Of a stretch of DNA of 64,000 nt, positions 34,632 to 43,370 are shown piece by piece (within the stretch, counting starts at the first letter, position 1; the number at the start of each line of letters is the position of its first letter). Position numbers and translations under genes: made by a program. The notes beneath the pieces were generated by a model. The model was not told the DNA's origin. It did not search any database and saw only the letters and a list, made by a program, of their open reading frames with translations. The DNA comes from CAWINY01 sp963837635 (GTDB lineage Bacteria > Acidobacteriota > Terriglobia > Terriglobales > Acidobacteriaceae): positions 682,001 to 746,000 of the forward strand of contig CAWINY010000006.1 in the NCBI GenBank assembly GCA_963837635.1, given 5' to 3'.

Positions 34632-35582
34632 ATGAACGTAGCGTTTCTGTTTCCCGGACAAGGCTCGCAGCAGGCCGGCATGGGCCGCGAACTGGCGGAC
34701 AGGTATCCGGTCGCGCGCCAAACCTTTGAAGAGGCCGATGCCGCGCTCGGATTCAAACTGTCGCAACTGTGCTGGGAAGGCCCCGAAGAGCAACTCAAGC
34801 TGACCGAGAACACGCAGCCGGCTATCCTGACGGTATCCGTTGCTGCCGCCCGCGTGCTGCGCGAGCAGGGATACTCGTGTCGCTTCGCCGCCGGACACAG
34901 TCTCGGGGAATACTCCGCGCACGTCGTCGCAGGAACTCTGAGCTTTGAGGACGCGGTGCGCACGGTGCGCAATCGCGGCCGCTACATGCAACAAGCCACG
35001 CCGGTCGGGGTGGGCGCCATGGCCGCCATTCTCGGGCTCGCGGCCGAACTGGTGCAGCAGGCCTGCGACGAAGCCGCGCAGGGCCAGGTGGTGCAGCCCG
35101 CCAATATCAATTCGCCGGAACAGGTCGTTATCAGCGGCCACAAGGAAGCGGTGGAGCGCGCCGCCGCGCTGATGAAAAAGAAGGGTGCCAAGCGCGCCGT
35201 CATGCTCCCGGTCAGCGCGCCCTTCCATTGCCCACTGATGCAGCCTGCGCAGGATTCCCTCGGCAATGACCTCCGCGGCCTGACGTTCAACACCCCCAAT
35301 TTCCCCATCCTGTGCAATGTCGATGCCGTCCAGGTTAGAACCGCGGACGCATCGCGCGACACGCTCCTCCGCCAGGTCACCGGCGCGGTGCAGTGGGAAA
35401 AGTGCATGCGCGAGCTGATCGCCGCCGGTGTCGATCACTTCGTGGAAGTCGGCCCGGGGAAGGTCCTCTGCGGCCTGATGCGCCAGATCGACCGCTCCAA
35501 GCTCAGCCTTAACATAGAAGACGGGGCCTCGCTGGAGAAGCTCTCCACTCAACTCGAACAGGTGGCAGCAGCGGCGCAGTGA
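34632..35582 (+). CDS. fabD: Malonyl-CoA:ACP transacylase
   Basis: A 316-residue fatty acid synthesis enzyme that moves malonyl from CoA to ACP. FPGQGSQQAGMG is at residue 7 on, nucleophile Ser90 in GHSLGEYSAH, catalytic His in SAPFHCPLM. AAAGAGG precedes the ATG. It follows plsX as in many bacteria; fabH is absent between them. Confidence 0.96.
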   Translation: MNVAFLFPGQGSQQAGMGRELADRYPVARQTFEEADAALGFKLSQLCWEGPEEQLKLTENTQPAILTVSVAAARVLREQGYSCRFAAGHSLGEYSAHVVAGTLSFEDAVRTVRNRGRYMQQATPVGVGAMAAILGLAAELVQQACDEAAQGQVVQPANINSPEQVVISGHKEAVERAAALMKKKGAKRAVMLPVSAPFHCPLMQPAQDSLGNDLRGLTFNTPNFPILCNVDAVQVRTADASRDTLLRQVTGAVQWEKCMRELIAAGVDHFVEVGPGKVLCGLMRQIDRSKLSLNIEDGASLEKLSTQLEQVAAAAQ

Positions 35583-35647
35583 GTTGAAGGGCTATCAGCG
35601 GTCAGCCTTCGGCTCAGCCAGACCCGCCCTAGTTCGGATTCACCTGG

Positions 35648-35875
35648 CTAGGCAGCCTTCTTCCCTGCAGCCATGTTCTTTACGTCGGTAGTCGTCAGCG
35701 GATTTCCGCCAATCGCCCACTCGCCGCTTTTGACGTCCTCAATCACAACCCAAGTCACCGGACGCATGTTCTCTCCTTCAATCGAGACCATTGCGTCGGT
35801 GAGCCTTCGAACGATCTCCCGCTTCTGCTAATCCGAGAACACGCCCTCAATCACTTTCACCTGAATCAACGGCAT
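35648..35875 (-). pseudogene. 4-oxalocrotonate tautomerase family gene with in-frame amber codon
   Basis: Reading from ATG 35875 gives MPLIQVKVIEGVFSD, then TAG at codon 16 (35828-35830), then 59 more sense codons (QKREIVRRLTDAMVSIEGEN, VTWVVIEDVKSGEWAIGG) to the TAG at 35648. Apart from the amber codon the frame is intact. The catalytic Pro2 is present, and a strong GGAGGT lies upstream. The homologous position is usually Glu, so one base change (GAG to TAG) explains it. The IS5 element inserted about 70 bases upstream may have cut it from its promoter. Confidence 0.85.
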
Positions 35876-35940
35876 AACACTGACCTCCATGGAAAATGCA
35901 ATGGGCCGGGCTTGCAATCGCATTCAGCTTTGTTGCAAGC

Positions 35941-37117
35941 CTAGGGAAGCTCTGAACAACCAGGGCTTTTGAACCAGCGTGAGCTGGAGGGCAGATTCAG
36001 CCGCCTTTTGGATCGGTTTTCAGGTGAGGGTTTTGCGTTTGCTGTGCCCGAATGCGCCGTGCTGCGCCCCGAGCAACACTACGCCGTCGTTGGGCACAGC
36101 AGTCTCTTGCGAACCATGAACAGATTCACCAGGGCGAAGGCGGTGAACAGCCGATTGGCATTCTTCGCCATGCCTCGGTAGCGTACCTTCACGAATCCGA
36201 ATTTTAACTTCAGCACGCCAAATACATGCTCGACTTTCGAGCGCACCCGCGACTTCGTCCGGTTCTTGGCCCGCTCCACTTGGTCAATCCGGTTTTTGTA
36301 GCGATAGCGCTTGTTGGTGCAGTCCTTGGCACGCGGCGAGCATTCGTGAATTACCTCGCGCTGCCCGCGATAGGCTTGGTCGCCCCAGACGTGGGTCTCA
36401 TCGCCATGCAACAGCTCTGGCAATACCGTCGAGTCGGACACGTTGGCCGCCGTGGCTACTGCGCTATGCACCAGCTTTGTCTTGCTGTCCACGCCCACAT
36501 GCGCCTTCATCCCGAAATACCACTGCTTGCCTTTCCGGGTCTGGTGCATCTCCGGGTCGCGCTTCTGTTGCTGGTTCTTCGTCGAACTCGGGGCGTGAAT
36601 GATGGTCGCGTCCACAATAGTACCCGTCGAAATGCGCACACCGCGCTGCTGCAAGTACAGGTTCACGGTCTCCAGAATCTCGCCCCCCAGTCGATGCTCT
36701 TCCAGCAAGTGGCGGAACTTGCACACCGTGGTCTCATCCGGCACCGGCTCGCTCCCCAAGTCGATTCCGGCAAACTGTCGTAGCACGGGCGAATCGTACA
36801 ACGCCTCTTCCACCGCCGGGTCCGACAGGTTGAACCAGTGTTGGAGGAAGTAGATGCGCAGCATGCGCTCCAGTCCGACGGGACGACGCCCATTACCAGC
36901 CTTCGGATAATGAGGCTCGATCAGAGCGCAGAGTTCGCGCCACGGCACGACCTGCTCCATCTCTTCAAGAAACATCGCACGCCGCGTCTTCTTTGTGTAC
37001 CGCTCGAACCCAGTCGTCATCGCCAGTGTCTGCTGCCTCATCTGCTTTCAGAGTCTCTGGACTCAATCTACACATTGGCCCTGTGGAAAGCAGAGAACTT
37101 AATCAGAGATTCCCTAG
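35941..37117 (-). mobile_element. IS5-family insertion sequence with CTAG target duplication
   Basis: The element spans 35945-37113 (1169 bp). Inverted ends GGAAGCTCTGAACAA and GGAATCTCTGATTAA (right end, complement strand) match at 12 of 15 positions. Direct repeats CTAG at 35941-35944 and 37114-37117 fit the IS5 target preference. A single transposase frame fills most of it. Confidence 0.92.
36079..37041 (-). CDS. IS5-family DDE transposase
   Basis: A 320-residue transposase. The N-terminal DUF772-type domain has VPWRELCALIEPHYP and RRPVGLERMLRIYFLQHWF. The catalytic core has Asp in IVDATIIHAPS, Asp in VWGDQAYRG, and Glu in VRSKVEHVFGVLKLKFG, the D-D-E triad. It appears full length with no frameshift, so the element may be active. 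It reads toward the tautomerase remnant. Confidence 0.95.
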   Translation of the reverse strand: MRQQTLAMTTGFERYTKKTRRAMFLEEMEQVVPWRELCALIEPHYPKAGNGRRPVGLERMLRIYFLQHWFNLSDPAVEEALYDSPVLRQFAGIDLGSEPVPDETTVCKFRHLLEEHRLGGEILETVNLYLQQRGVRISTGTIVDATIIHAPSSTKNQQQKRDPEMHQTRKGKQWYFGMKAHVGVDSKTKLVHSAVATAANVSDSTVLPELLHGDETHVWGDQAYRGQREVIHECSPRAKDCTNKRYRYKNRIDQVERAKNRTKSRVRSKVEHVFGVLKLKFGFVKVRYRGMAKNANRLFTAFALVNLFMVRKRLLCPTTA

Positions 37118-37222
37118 CTGCGATTCGGAGTTCCAAGCGTAGTCGATGGAAAATCACATCCCAAGAGCATATTTGGATTGCAGGTAGGACAACGGGAGTT
37201 GGCTATCCGGCGCGAGACATGG

Positions 37223-38062
37223 TTACTGCTGACTCGCGGGCGTGTGCTTCTGGATCTTCTCCCATGTCTTGGTTTTTTCCAGCTTCTGCACGCTGCTGGG
37301 TTCGTGTCTCCTGAGAATCTTTTTGATGTCGGGCGAAAACTCACGCAGTACATTGGAAGTCACATCGCCCAAGTAAGCTCCGACCACGCGGTTCGCTGTC
37401 TCGGAGAAGCCGCGATCCTGCTTGGGGTAGTAAGCGTTATTCAACGAGCTGGTGAACATGACGCTCAGGAATTCGGAGCTGTTGAAGGTATTGCCGCCGT
37501 CGTCGGTCCGCGTGTCCAGCACGCGGGTTGCGGCATACCAGCCACGGGGCACCAAGCCATGTTTTTCCGAGCGGAAGTAGCGCGGGTCCTGATGCAGCAG
37601 GGTAGGAAAGAGAAATACGTTGAAGAAGCCGCGCGCCTCGGTGTTCGCCAGGGTGGCGCCGAAGCGCTTTCCGTAACCTTCCATGCCGCCGCCGTAACCT
37701 GGCCAGTAGCCCCAAGCCTGGGCATACAGCGCGTTGAACGCCACCGATTCCATGGTGTATGGCGAATAGGTGTGACTCTCCCAGCGCATGAATTTTTCGT
37801 GGCCGGTTAACGGGCGCCAGACTTCCGCCGCCTGGGATTGGACAGCCGGATCGCCCCGCGCCCCCGGCGGGTGTTCCTGCTGGTTTTGCGGGATGGGAGC
37901 GTCGGGCAGGGAGGGAGTTGAAGACGCTCCAGAATTGGCTACAGCCACCGTCGGTTGTGCGGAGGCAACTCGTGGCGCCGATGCTGGCCCATTCTGGGCT
38001 GCTGCCAAACCGAGCAACAGGGTGCAGCAAGGAGCAATCCAATGAAAAGACTGCGAGGTCAC
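37223..38062 (-). CDS. Acidobacterial secreted protein, unknown function
   Basis: A 279-residue protein with an export signal (FHWIAPCCTLLLGLAAAQ) and a Pro/Ala/Ser-rich linker. The conserved C-terminal domain includes GFFNVFLFPTLLHQDPRYFR, ATRVLDTRTDDGGNTFN and AYYPKQDRGFSETANRVVG. I recall this domain as common in Acidobacteriota exported proteins, but the role is unknown. GTG at 38062 with AGAGGTAA upstream is preferred to the TTG at 38098. Confidence 0.75.
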   Translation of the reverse strand: MTSQSFHWIAPCCTLLLGLAAAQNGPASAPRVASAQPTVAVANSGASSTPSLPDAPIPQNQQEHPPGARGDPAVQSQAAEVWRPLTGHEKFMRWESHTYSPYTMESVAFNALYAQAWGYWPGYGGGMEGYGKRFGATLANTEARGFFNVFLFPTLLHQDPRYFRSEKHGLVPRGWYAATRVLDTRTDDGGNTFNSSEFLSVMFTSSLNNAYYPKQDRGFSETANRVVGAYLGDVTSNVLREFSPDIKKILRRHEPSSVQKLEKTKTWEKIQKHTPASQQ

Positions 38063-38243
38063 GGGGATTACCTCTGGTAATTGACTTGCTGTGCGCAACC
38101 CGTCACTAGTTAAGAGGCGGAAAGCGGCCGCAGGGTGGCCTGGGCGGGGAGGGTGTTACCCGGAGGGTGCCGGTGGATTGACCGGGCGGCGCCGACGGGA
38201 CATAATCCTATTGCTCAGGCTTCCGCTCGAAACGTGGTGAACC

Positions 38244-38453
38244 GTGACTTCAGAACCGAAAGATCCGCGCTCGACTCGCCTCGAGGATCTCGGCCGCCGC
38301 TTGGACCAGGAGATCGAGCAGATGATCTCCTATCTCAACAACGAGGTGGTGCCGGCGGTGCGGGGCAATTCCTCGCGGGCGTTGCGAACCGCGGCGGAGA
38401 AGCTCTCAAAATTCGCCGACTACATGGACCAGCAACGCAAGCAAGACTCCTAG
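38244..38453 (+). CDS. Small helical protein overlapping rlpA
   Basis: A 69-residue frame from GTG 38244: MTSEPKDPRSTRLEDLGRRL, then EIEQMISYLNNEVVPAVR and KLSKFADYMDQQRKQDS. The heptad-like pattern predicts an amphipathic helix. Its last 43 bases overlap the lipoprotein signal region of rlpA in another frame. It is probably real, but the ribosome-binding site is weak. Confidence 0.6.
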   Translation: MTSEPKDPRSTRLEDLGRRLDQEIEQMISYLNNEVVPAVRGNSSRALRTAAEKLSKFADYMDQQRKQDS

Positions 38454-39178
38454 CTGCCGCGGTCCTGCTGCTTGCCCTGCTGCTCGCCGGCTGCGGCGGG
38501 AAGAAGCGCACGCAGATCCACGTCCCGCCGCCACCGACGCAGGGAGAGTCTCCGAAAACCGGTGAATCCCCCAAGCCTGAACCGAGCAGCGAAGCCGAAC
38601 AGAACAAGCCTGAGAAGTACGAGAACGCCCGTCCTATCTACACGGAGACCGGCATCGCGAGCTGGTACGGCCCCCCCTATCATCACCGGCAAACCTCGAA
38701 TGGCGAGGTCTATGACCAGGATGGCATCACCGCCGCGCATCGCACCCTGCCGTTAAACTCGGTCGCCCGCGTCACCAACCTGAAGACGGGGAAATCGACC
38801 ACGGTTCGCATCACCGACCGCGGGCCATTCATTGAGGGCCGCATGCTGGATCTTTCGCTGGGAGCGGCGAAGAAAGTGGACGTCTGGCGGCCGGGCACGG
38901 CAGAGGTCAAGCTTGAGGTGCTGCACACGCCCACCTCCATCGATACGGGCGGCCGCTGGTGCGTGCAAATCGGTGCCTTCCAGCACAAGATCCAGGCGGT
39001 AAAGCTGAAAGAAAAGCTGGAAAAACGCTACCCGGACGCCACCGTGCTGCAGTTCACCGGGCCCACCGGCGAGTGGCTGCGCATCCGCTTCCCGCAAGAC
39101 GCCAAGAAGCTGGCTGAAACCGCGACCGGGCGAATCGAGACGCCAGAGGGCGCCGCGTTCCTGGTCAGGCTGGACTAG
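38411..39178 (+). CDS. rlpA: RlpA-like lipoprotein with DPBB and SPOR domains
   Basis: About 255 residues. A lipoprotein signal ends LLALLLAGC-GG; then come a Pro/Glu/Lys linker, a double-psi beta-barrel (GIASWYGPPYHHRQTSNGE ... VRITDRGPFIEGRMLDLS) and a C-terminal SPOR domain (RWCVQIGAFQHKIQAVKLKEKL). RlpA proteins are outer-membrane lytic transglycosylases acting on denuded peptidoglycan at septa. The start is a problem: no ATG, GTG or TTG lies in frame between about 38240 and the signal peptide. I set it at ATT 38411, which gives (M)RRLHGPATQARLLAAAV. A far-upstream start or a frame change from the overlapping gene are alternatives. Confidence 0.75.
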   Translation: MRRLHGPATQARLLAAAVLLLALLLAGCGGKKRTQIHVPPPPTQGESPKTGESPKPEPSSEAEQNKPEKYENARPIYTETGIASWYGPPYHHRQTSNGEVYDQDGITAAHRTLPLNSVARVTNLKTGKSTTVRITDRGPFIEGRMLDLSLGAAKKVDVWRPGTAEVKLEVLHTPTSIDTGGRWCVQIGAFQHKIQAVKLKEKLEKRYPDATVLQFTGPTGEWLRIRFPQDAKKLAETATGRIETPEGAAFLVRLD

Positions 39179-39182
39179 CTGT

Positions 39183-39245
39183 TTGTGTGGGGCGGGTCTA
39201 TGACCCACCCTATTATAGGACGGGTCATAGACCCGTCCCACACAA
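39183..39245. repeat. Long palindrome between convergent genes
   Basis: TTGTGTGGGGCGGGTCTATG on the left pairs with CATAGACCCGTCCCACACAA on the right, with few mismatches, around TATTATA. It is well placed as a bidirectional terminator for rlpA and the gene at 39285. Confidence 0.85.
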
Positions 39246-39284
39246 CCTTCAACGGGAACAGAGTTAAATCTGAGCCATGGTCTC

Positions 39285-39515
39285 TTAGGCTGCGGCCGGC
39301 AGCTGCCCGCGAACGTCGATTCCCGCGTTGCGCAGCAGGAATTCAATTTCGTCGGCGCTAAGGCGCGAGCCGTCATATTCGACGGCAATCGTCCGGCTCG
39401 CTTCGTCAAACTGCAGCCGCAATATGCCGTAGACCTCGCGCACCTCGTCGAGCGATTCCAGCTCGCGCTCACCGGGGGTGTTGCCGTAATGGAAGGTCGC
39501 AACCAGAAATGTCAT
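39285..39515 (-). CDS. Small protein with ferredoxin-like/HMA-type fold, unknown
   Basis: A 76-residue frame starting MTFLVATFHYGNTPGERE. The order beta (TFLVATFHY), helix (GERELESLDEVREVYG), beta (RLQFDEASRTIAVEYDG), helix (SADEIEFLLRNAGIDV) is that of heavy-metal-associated folds. However, no CxxC is present, so metal binding is unlikely. The ribosome-binding site is weak. Confidence 0.6.
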   Translation of the reverse strand: MTFLVATFHYGNTPGERELESLDEVREVYGILRLQFDEASRTIAVEYDGSRLSADEIEFLLRNAGIDVRGQLPAAA

Positions 39516-39549
39516 AGCAAGGTGAGATGCACAAGAGCGGGCAAGGGAG

Positions 39550-39617
39550 TCAGTATTCAGTGCCCAGTCCTCAGCCAACCGCTAATCTGGGCTCTGAATA
39601 CTGAGAACTGAGTACTA
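39550..39617. repeat. CAGTATTCAG / CTGAATACTG word hairpin
   Basis: AGTATTCAGTGCCCAGTCC on the left opposes a right arm of CTGAATACTGAGAACTGAG. Lies between divergent genes. Same word family as 43944-44010. Confidence 0.75.
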
Positions 39618-39689
39618 ATCTTTTGCCCATTCTGCTCTGCCGATTTACACTTCCGGTTTCGTGCCTTGACTTCTTTTTGGAGCGACCCC

Positions 39690-41993
39690 GTGAAGCGAGT
39701 TCTGCTGTGGCTGGTTCTGGCCACAACGGCAGCAATAGGACAAAACACCTCTCAAAACCAGGCTCCGGCCCCGGTTCCAGCACCATCCGCGCCGTCCTCC
39801 AAAAAATTGACGATCGAATCGATCTTCGCCGAGGGCGGCATCCTGGGACGCGCGCCCGAGGCCATTCAGTGGAGCCCCGACGGGACCAAGGTTTCCTTCT
39901 TGCAGCGCGACGATTCCGGCGAGCATGGCGCGCTCTATTACGTCGATGTCACCAGCGGCCAACGCGCGGTGCTGGTTGCCGAGCAAAAGCTCTCGACTCT
40001 GGTCCCGCCGATCAGCAGCATCAAGGACGAACGCGAGAAGGAGCGTCTGCAGCGCTATTCCATCGCCGGCTATCATTGGGCCCCCGATTCCCGGCATCTG
40101 TTGTTTGACTCGCAGGGGCAGCTCTGGCTGTACTCGCTCGACAGCGGCACGGCGGTGCAATTGACCTCCTCGGCCGATCCGTCCAGCGATCCCAAGTTCT
40201 CGCCTGACGGCAAGCGCCTGGCTTACCTGCGCAAGCACAACCTGTTCGTGCGCGAGGTCCAGGGTGAGCACGAGAAGCAGCTCACGAACGATAAGAGCGA
40301 CGATCTGCTGAACGGCGAGGTCGACTGGATTTATGAAGAGGAGTTGGATGTACGCAGCAATTATTTCTGGTCGCCGGACAGCCGCAGCCTCGCGTTCCTG
40401 CAGATGAACGAGAAGTTGGTGCCCACGTATCCCATCGCCGATTGGATCCCGGTGCACGCCAAAGTCGATGAGCAGAAATATCCGCAGGCGGGCGATGCCA
40501 ACCCCGCCGTGCGCGTGGGCGTGGTCGGGGCGGACGGCGGCAAGGTGACCTGGATCGAGATTCCCAATCAGGCAGCGTACGAATACATCCCGCGCTTCGG
40601 CTGGGTGCGCGAGGGCCTGCTTTGGATGGAACTGCTCAACCGCGCCCAGAATAAGCTGGACCTCTACTTTGCGGACGCCAAGTCGGGACACTCGCGCCTG
40701 ATGCTGAGCGAGACCAGCGATACCTGGGTCGAGGTCAAGGACGATTTCACGGTGCTCAAGTCGGGCGACCGCTTCACCTGGTCGAGTTGGCGCGATGGCC
40801 ACACGCACCTTTATCTCTACTCCTTCGACAAGAACAACCCTCTGGGCGCCGACGCCAAACTCGAGCGGCAATTGACCAAGGGTGATTTCGAGGTGTTCTC
40901 GCTCGATGGGGTAGATGAAAGAACCGGGCTTGCCTATGTCGTGGCCAACGCGGACAACCCCCTTGACCGGCAGGTTTATGCGGCGAAGCTGGATGGCTCG
41001 GGGATGGCCCGCGTGTCCAAAGGCGACGGCACGCACCAGCCAACCTTCTCGGACGATGCCCGATACTACGTCGATCATCATTCCAGTCTGCTGCGGGTGC
41101 CGCAGCTCTCGCTGTGCAGGATCAGCGGCGAGTGCGGCGGGCCATTCTGGCAGGCGCGCGCCGTTGGGGGATATAACCTGCATCCTCCCAAAATCGTGCA
41201 GTTCAAAGCTGCCGACGGCCAGACCACGCTTTATGGCCTCTTATGGATGCCGCCGAACCCGAAGGGCAAGGGCAAAGTCCCGCTCATCCTGAATCCCTAC
41301 GGTGGGCCAGGCGCGCAGAACGTCCGCAACGCCTGGAACCCGGGTGAGTTCTTCGACGAGATCCTCTTGCGCGACGGCTTTGCGGTCCTCACCGTCGACA
41401 ACCGCGGCATGGCAGGACGCGGCAAACAGTTCGCGGCCTCCGTGTTCAAGAAATTCGGCACCAACGAACTGGCGGACCAGCTTGCCGCACTCGATCAAAC
41501 CCTTGCCGCCAACCCGCAGCTCGACCCCGCTCGCGAGGGCTTCTGGGGCTGGAGCTATGGCGGCTACTTTACTCTCTACGCCATGACCCACTCCGAGCGC
41601 TTCCGCGCCGGGGTGGCGGTGGCGCCGGTCACCGACTGGCGGCTGTACGATTCTATCTACACTGAGCGCTATATGGGCCTGCCGAGGGAGAATGCTGATG
41701 GCTACACCGCGAGTTCACCGGTCTACTCGGCAGCCAAGCTGCATGGCCGGGTGCTGGAAGTGCACGGCACCAGCGATGACAATGTGCACCCGCAGAACAC
41801 GGTGCAGATGGTCAACGCCTTCATTGCCGCCGGCAAGACCTTCGATCTGATGCTGTACCCGAACAAGACCCACGGCATCGCCGGCGCCGCCGCACGCACC
41901 CATCTGTTTCACCTGATCGAGTCCCACTTTGAGCGCAACCTCCTCGGCGAAGTACCGGCAGCCGCGGCTGCCAGCGAGGAAGCGCAGCCGTAG
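39690..41993 (+). CDS. Dipeptidyl peptidase IV (S9B family)
   Basis: A 767-residue exported prolyl peptidase. The GTG start at 39690 has GGAG upstream and opens a signal peptide (KRVLLWLVLATTAAIGQ). An eight-bladed beta-propeller occupies about 40-500 (GRAPEAIQWSPDGTKVSF; WAPDSRHLLF; LNGEVDWIYEEELDVRSNYF, carrying the double-Glu motif that holds the substrate N-terminus). The alpha/beta hydrolase has Ser in WGWSYGGYF, Asp in GTSDDNVHP and His in NKTHGIAG. It cleaves X-Pro/Ala dipeptides from peptides in the periplasm. Confidence 0.93.
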   Translation: MKRVLLWLVLATTAAIGQNTSQNQAPAPVPAPSAPSSKKLTIESIFAEGGILGRAPEAIQWSPDGTKVSFLQRDDSGEHGALYYVDVTSGQRAVLVAEQKLSTLVPPISSIKDEREKERLQRYSIAGYHWAPDSRHLLFDSQGQLWLYSLDSGTAVQLTSSADPSSDPKFSPDGKRLAYLRKHNLFVREVQGEHEKQLTNDKSDDLLNGEVDWIYEEELDVRSNYFWSPDSRSLAFLQMNEKLVPTYPIADWIPVHAKVDEQKYPQAGDANPAVRVGVVGADGGKVTWIEIPNQAAYEYIPRFGWVREGLLWMELLNRAQNKLDLYFADAKSGHSRLMLSETSDTWVEVKDDFTVLKSGDRFTWSSWRDGHTHLYLYSFDKNNPLGADAKLERQLTKGDFEVFSLDGVDERTGLAYVVANADNPLDRQVYAAKLDGSGMARVSKGDGTHQPTFSDDARYYVDHHSSLLRVPQLSLCRISGECGGPFWQARAVGGYNLHPPKIVQFKAADGQTTLYGLLWMPPNPKGKGKVPLILNPYGGPGAQNVRNAWNPGEFFDEILLRDGFAVLTVDNRGMAGRGKQFAASVFKKFGTNELADQLAALDQTLAANPQLDPAREGFWGWSYGGYFTLYAMTHSERFRAGVAVAPVTDWRLYDSIYTERYMGLPRENADGYTASSPVYSAAKLHGRVLEVHGTSDDNVHPQNTVQMVNAFIAAGKTFDLMLYPNKTHGIAGAAARTHLFHLIESHFERNLLGEVPAAAAASEEAQP

Positions 41994-42029
41994 ATCAGGC
42001 TAAAGCAACGACACAGTTGATGTGTCCCG

Positions 42030-42110
42030 TTTTGAAAGGGCACGGCTTCAGCCGCGCCGAATAGGCTGAGAGAATTGCTGTGTTCTGTGTCTCTGTAGTT
42101 GGTTTTAGTT
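42030..42110. repeat. Fragments of GAAAGGGCACGGCTTCAGCCG and CTCTGTGTCTCTGT repeats
   Basis: A half-copy of the family seen at 63042-63182 is followed by a half-copy of the CACAGAG family. No gene. Confidence 0.55.
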
Positions 42111-42138
42111 CTACTTCTGCTAAGCTGGTTGGGTCCCA

Positions 42139-43344
42139 ATGGCTCACCCGATGCTCAATCTTGGGGCCGCGCTCAGCGGCGTGCTGGCCCTGTGCGGGAT
42201 TGGCTACTACGCGCTGTGCACCCTGGCCGCGCGGAACTTTCTGCGTGATTGGCGGCGTGTCCGGCTGCCTCGATTTACTCCGCCGGTGTCAATTCTGAAG
42301 CCGCTGTGCGGCACGGATCCGGAGATGTACGAGGCGTTCCGCAGCCATTGTCTGCAGGACTATCCGGAATTCGAGCTGATCTTCGGCATCAGCGATCCGC
42401 ACGATCCCGCGATTGAACTGGTGGAGCGCTTGCGGCAGGAATTTCCCGCGCGCAGCATTCGCCTGATTGAATGCGCGACCATCCTCGGGACGAACGTCAA
42501 GGTCAGCAATCTGGCGCAGATGGTGCCACATGCGCGGTATGAGCACTTGCTGGTCAACGACAGCGACATCCGGGTTGGACCCGATTATCTAAAGCGCGTG
42601 ATCGCCCCCCTGGCGGATGAGCGCGTGGGCATGGTTACGGCCCCCTACTGCGGTCTGGGAACCGGCAGCATCGGCTCCAAACTGGAGGCGGTAGGGATCG
42701 CTACCGATTTCATCGGCGGTGTGCTCGCCGCCCGGCAACTGGAGGGAATTCGCTTCGCGCTGGGATCGACTTTGGCTTTCACCAAGCGCTCGCTGGCGGC
42801 GATCGGCGGCTTCGAGTCTTTGCTCGACTATCTCGCCGATGACTTCGAACTGGGTGCGCGACTTGCCGCCAAAGGCCGCAAGGTCGTCCTGTCCGACGTG
42901 ATCGTGGATACCTACATCCACGATTACGACTTCCGCGCTTACTGGGCTCATCAGCAGCGTTGGGCCCGATCCACGCGCGACTCGCGCAAGTTGGGATATC
43001 TCGGAGTTGGCCTCACCTTCGGCCTGCCCTGGGCGATGCTGGCGGTCATCCTCAGCCGGGGCGCGGAGTGGTCCTGGGCAGTGCTCGGGCTGGCTACGCT
43101 GGCGCGCTTCTCGATGGCGCACTTGGTGGCCGGGCGCGTTCTACGATACCGGGACTGGCCCGCGCATGCCTGGCTGATCCCTGTGCGCGATGTACTGGCG
43201 CTCGTCATCTGGATCGCCAGTTTCGCCGGACACAAAATCCTGTGGCGCGGGAACGAGTTCGTCCTGATAAACGGACGGCTACATCCAGCCAACAATCCGT
43301 TTTGCGCGCCACCAGCTCCGACTTCTCCGCGCATGAACGAGTAA
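42139..43344 (+). CDS. hpnI: Hopanoid/ceramide-type glycosyltransferase (HpnI-like, GT21)
   Basis: A 401-residue membrane glycosyltransferase with an N-terminal helix (LSGVLALCGIGYYALCTLA) and a GT2-like catalytic domain starting PPVSILKPLCGTDPE. Metal motif LVNDSDIRV, acceptor motif YLADDFELG and HQQRWARS match the D, DxD, D, QxxRW pattern of ceramide glucosyltransferase and HpnI. C-terminal helices follow. HpnI adds N-acetylglucosamine to bacteriohopanetetrol. No other hopanoid gene is in this window, so a sphingolipid-type acceptor remains possible. Confidence 0.85.
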   Translation: MAHPMLNLGAALSGVLALCGIGYYALCTLAARNFLRDWRRVRLPRFTPPVSILKPLCGTDPEMYEAFRSHCLQDYPEFELIFGISDPHDPAIELVERLRQEFPARSIRLIECATILGTNVKVSNLAQMVPHARYEHLLVNDSDIRVGPDYLKRVIAPLADERVGMVTAPYCGLGTGSIGSKLEAVGIATDFIGGVLAARQLEGIRFALGSTLAFTKRSLAAIGGFESLLDYLADDFELGARLAAKGRKVVLSDVIVDTYIHDYDFRAYWAHQQRWARSTRDSRKLGYLGVGLTFGLPWAMLAVILSRGAEWSWAVLGLATLARFSMAHLVAGRVLRYRDWPAHAWLIPVRDVLALVIWIASFAGHKILWRGNEFVLINGRLHPANNPFCAPPAPTSPRMNE

Positions 43345-43370
43345 TCCAACGGATTTCTGACTTATCCGTT

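Noticed and set aside
35828..35830. Pyrrolysine reading of the tautomerase TAG
   Set aside because: Tautomerases are not pyrrolysine proteins, and the codon is one base from the expected Glu codon; no Pyl machinery is visible.
39645..41183. 512-codon minus-strand frame opposite the DPP-IV gene
   Set aside because: Antisense shadow; the plus-strand peptidase has a full catalytic triad and signal peptide.
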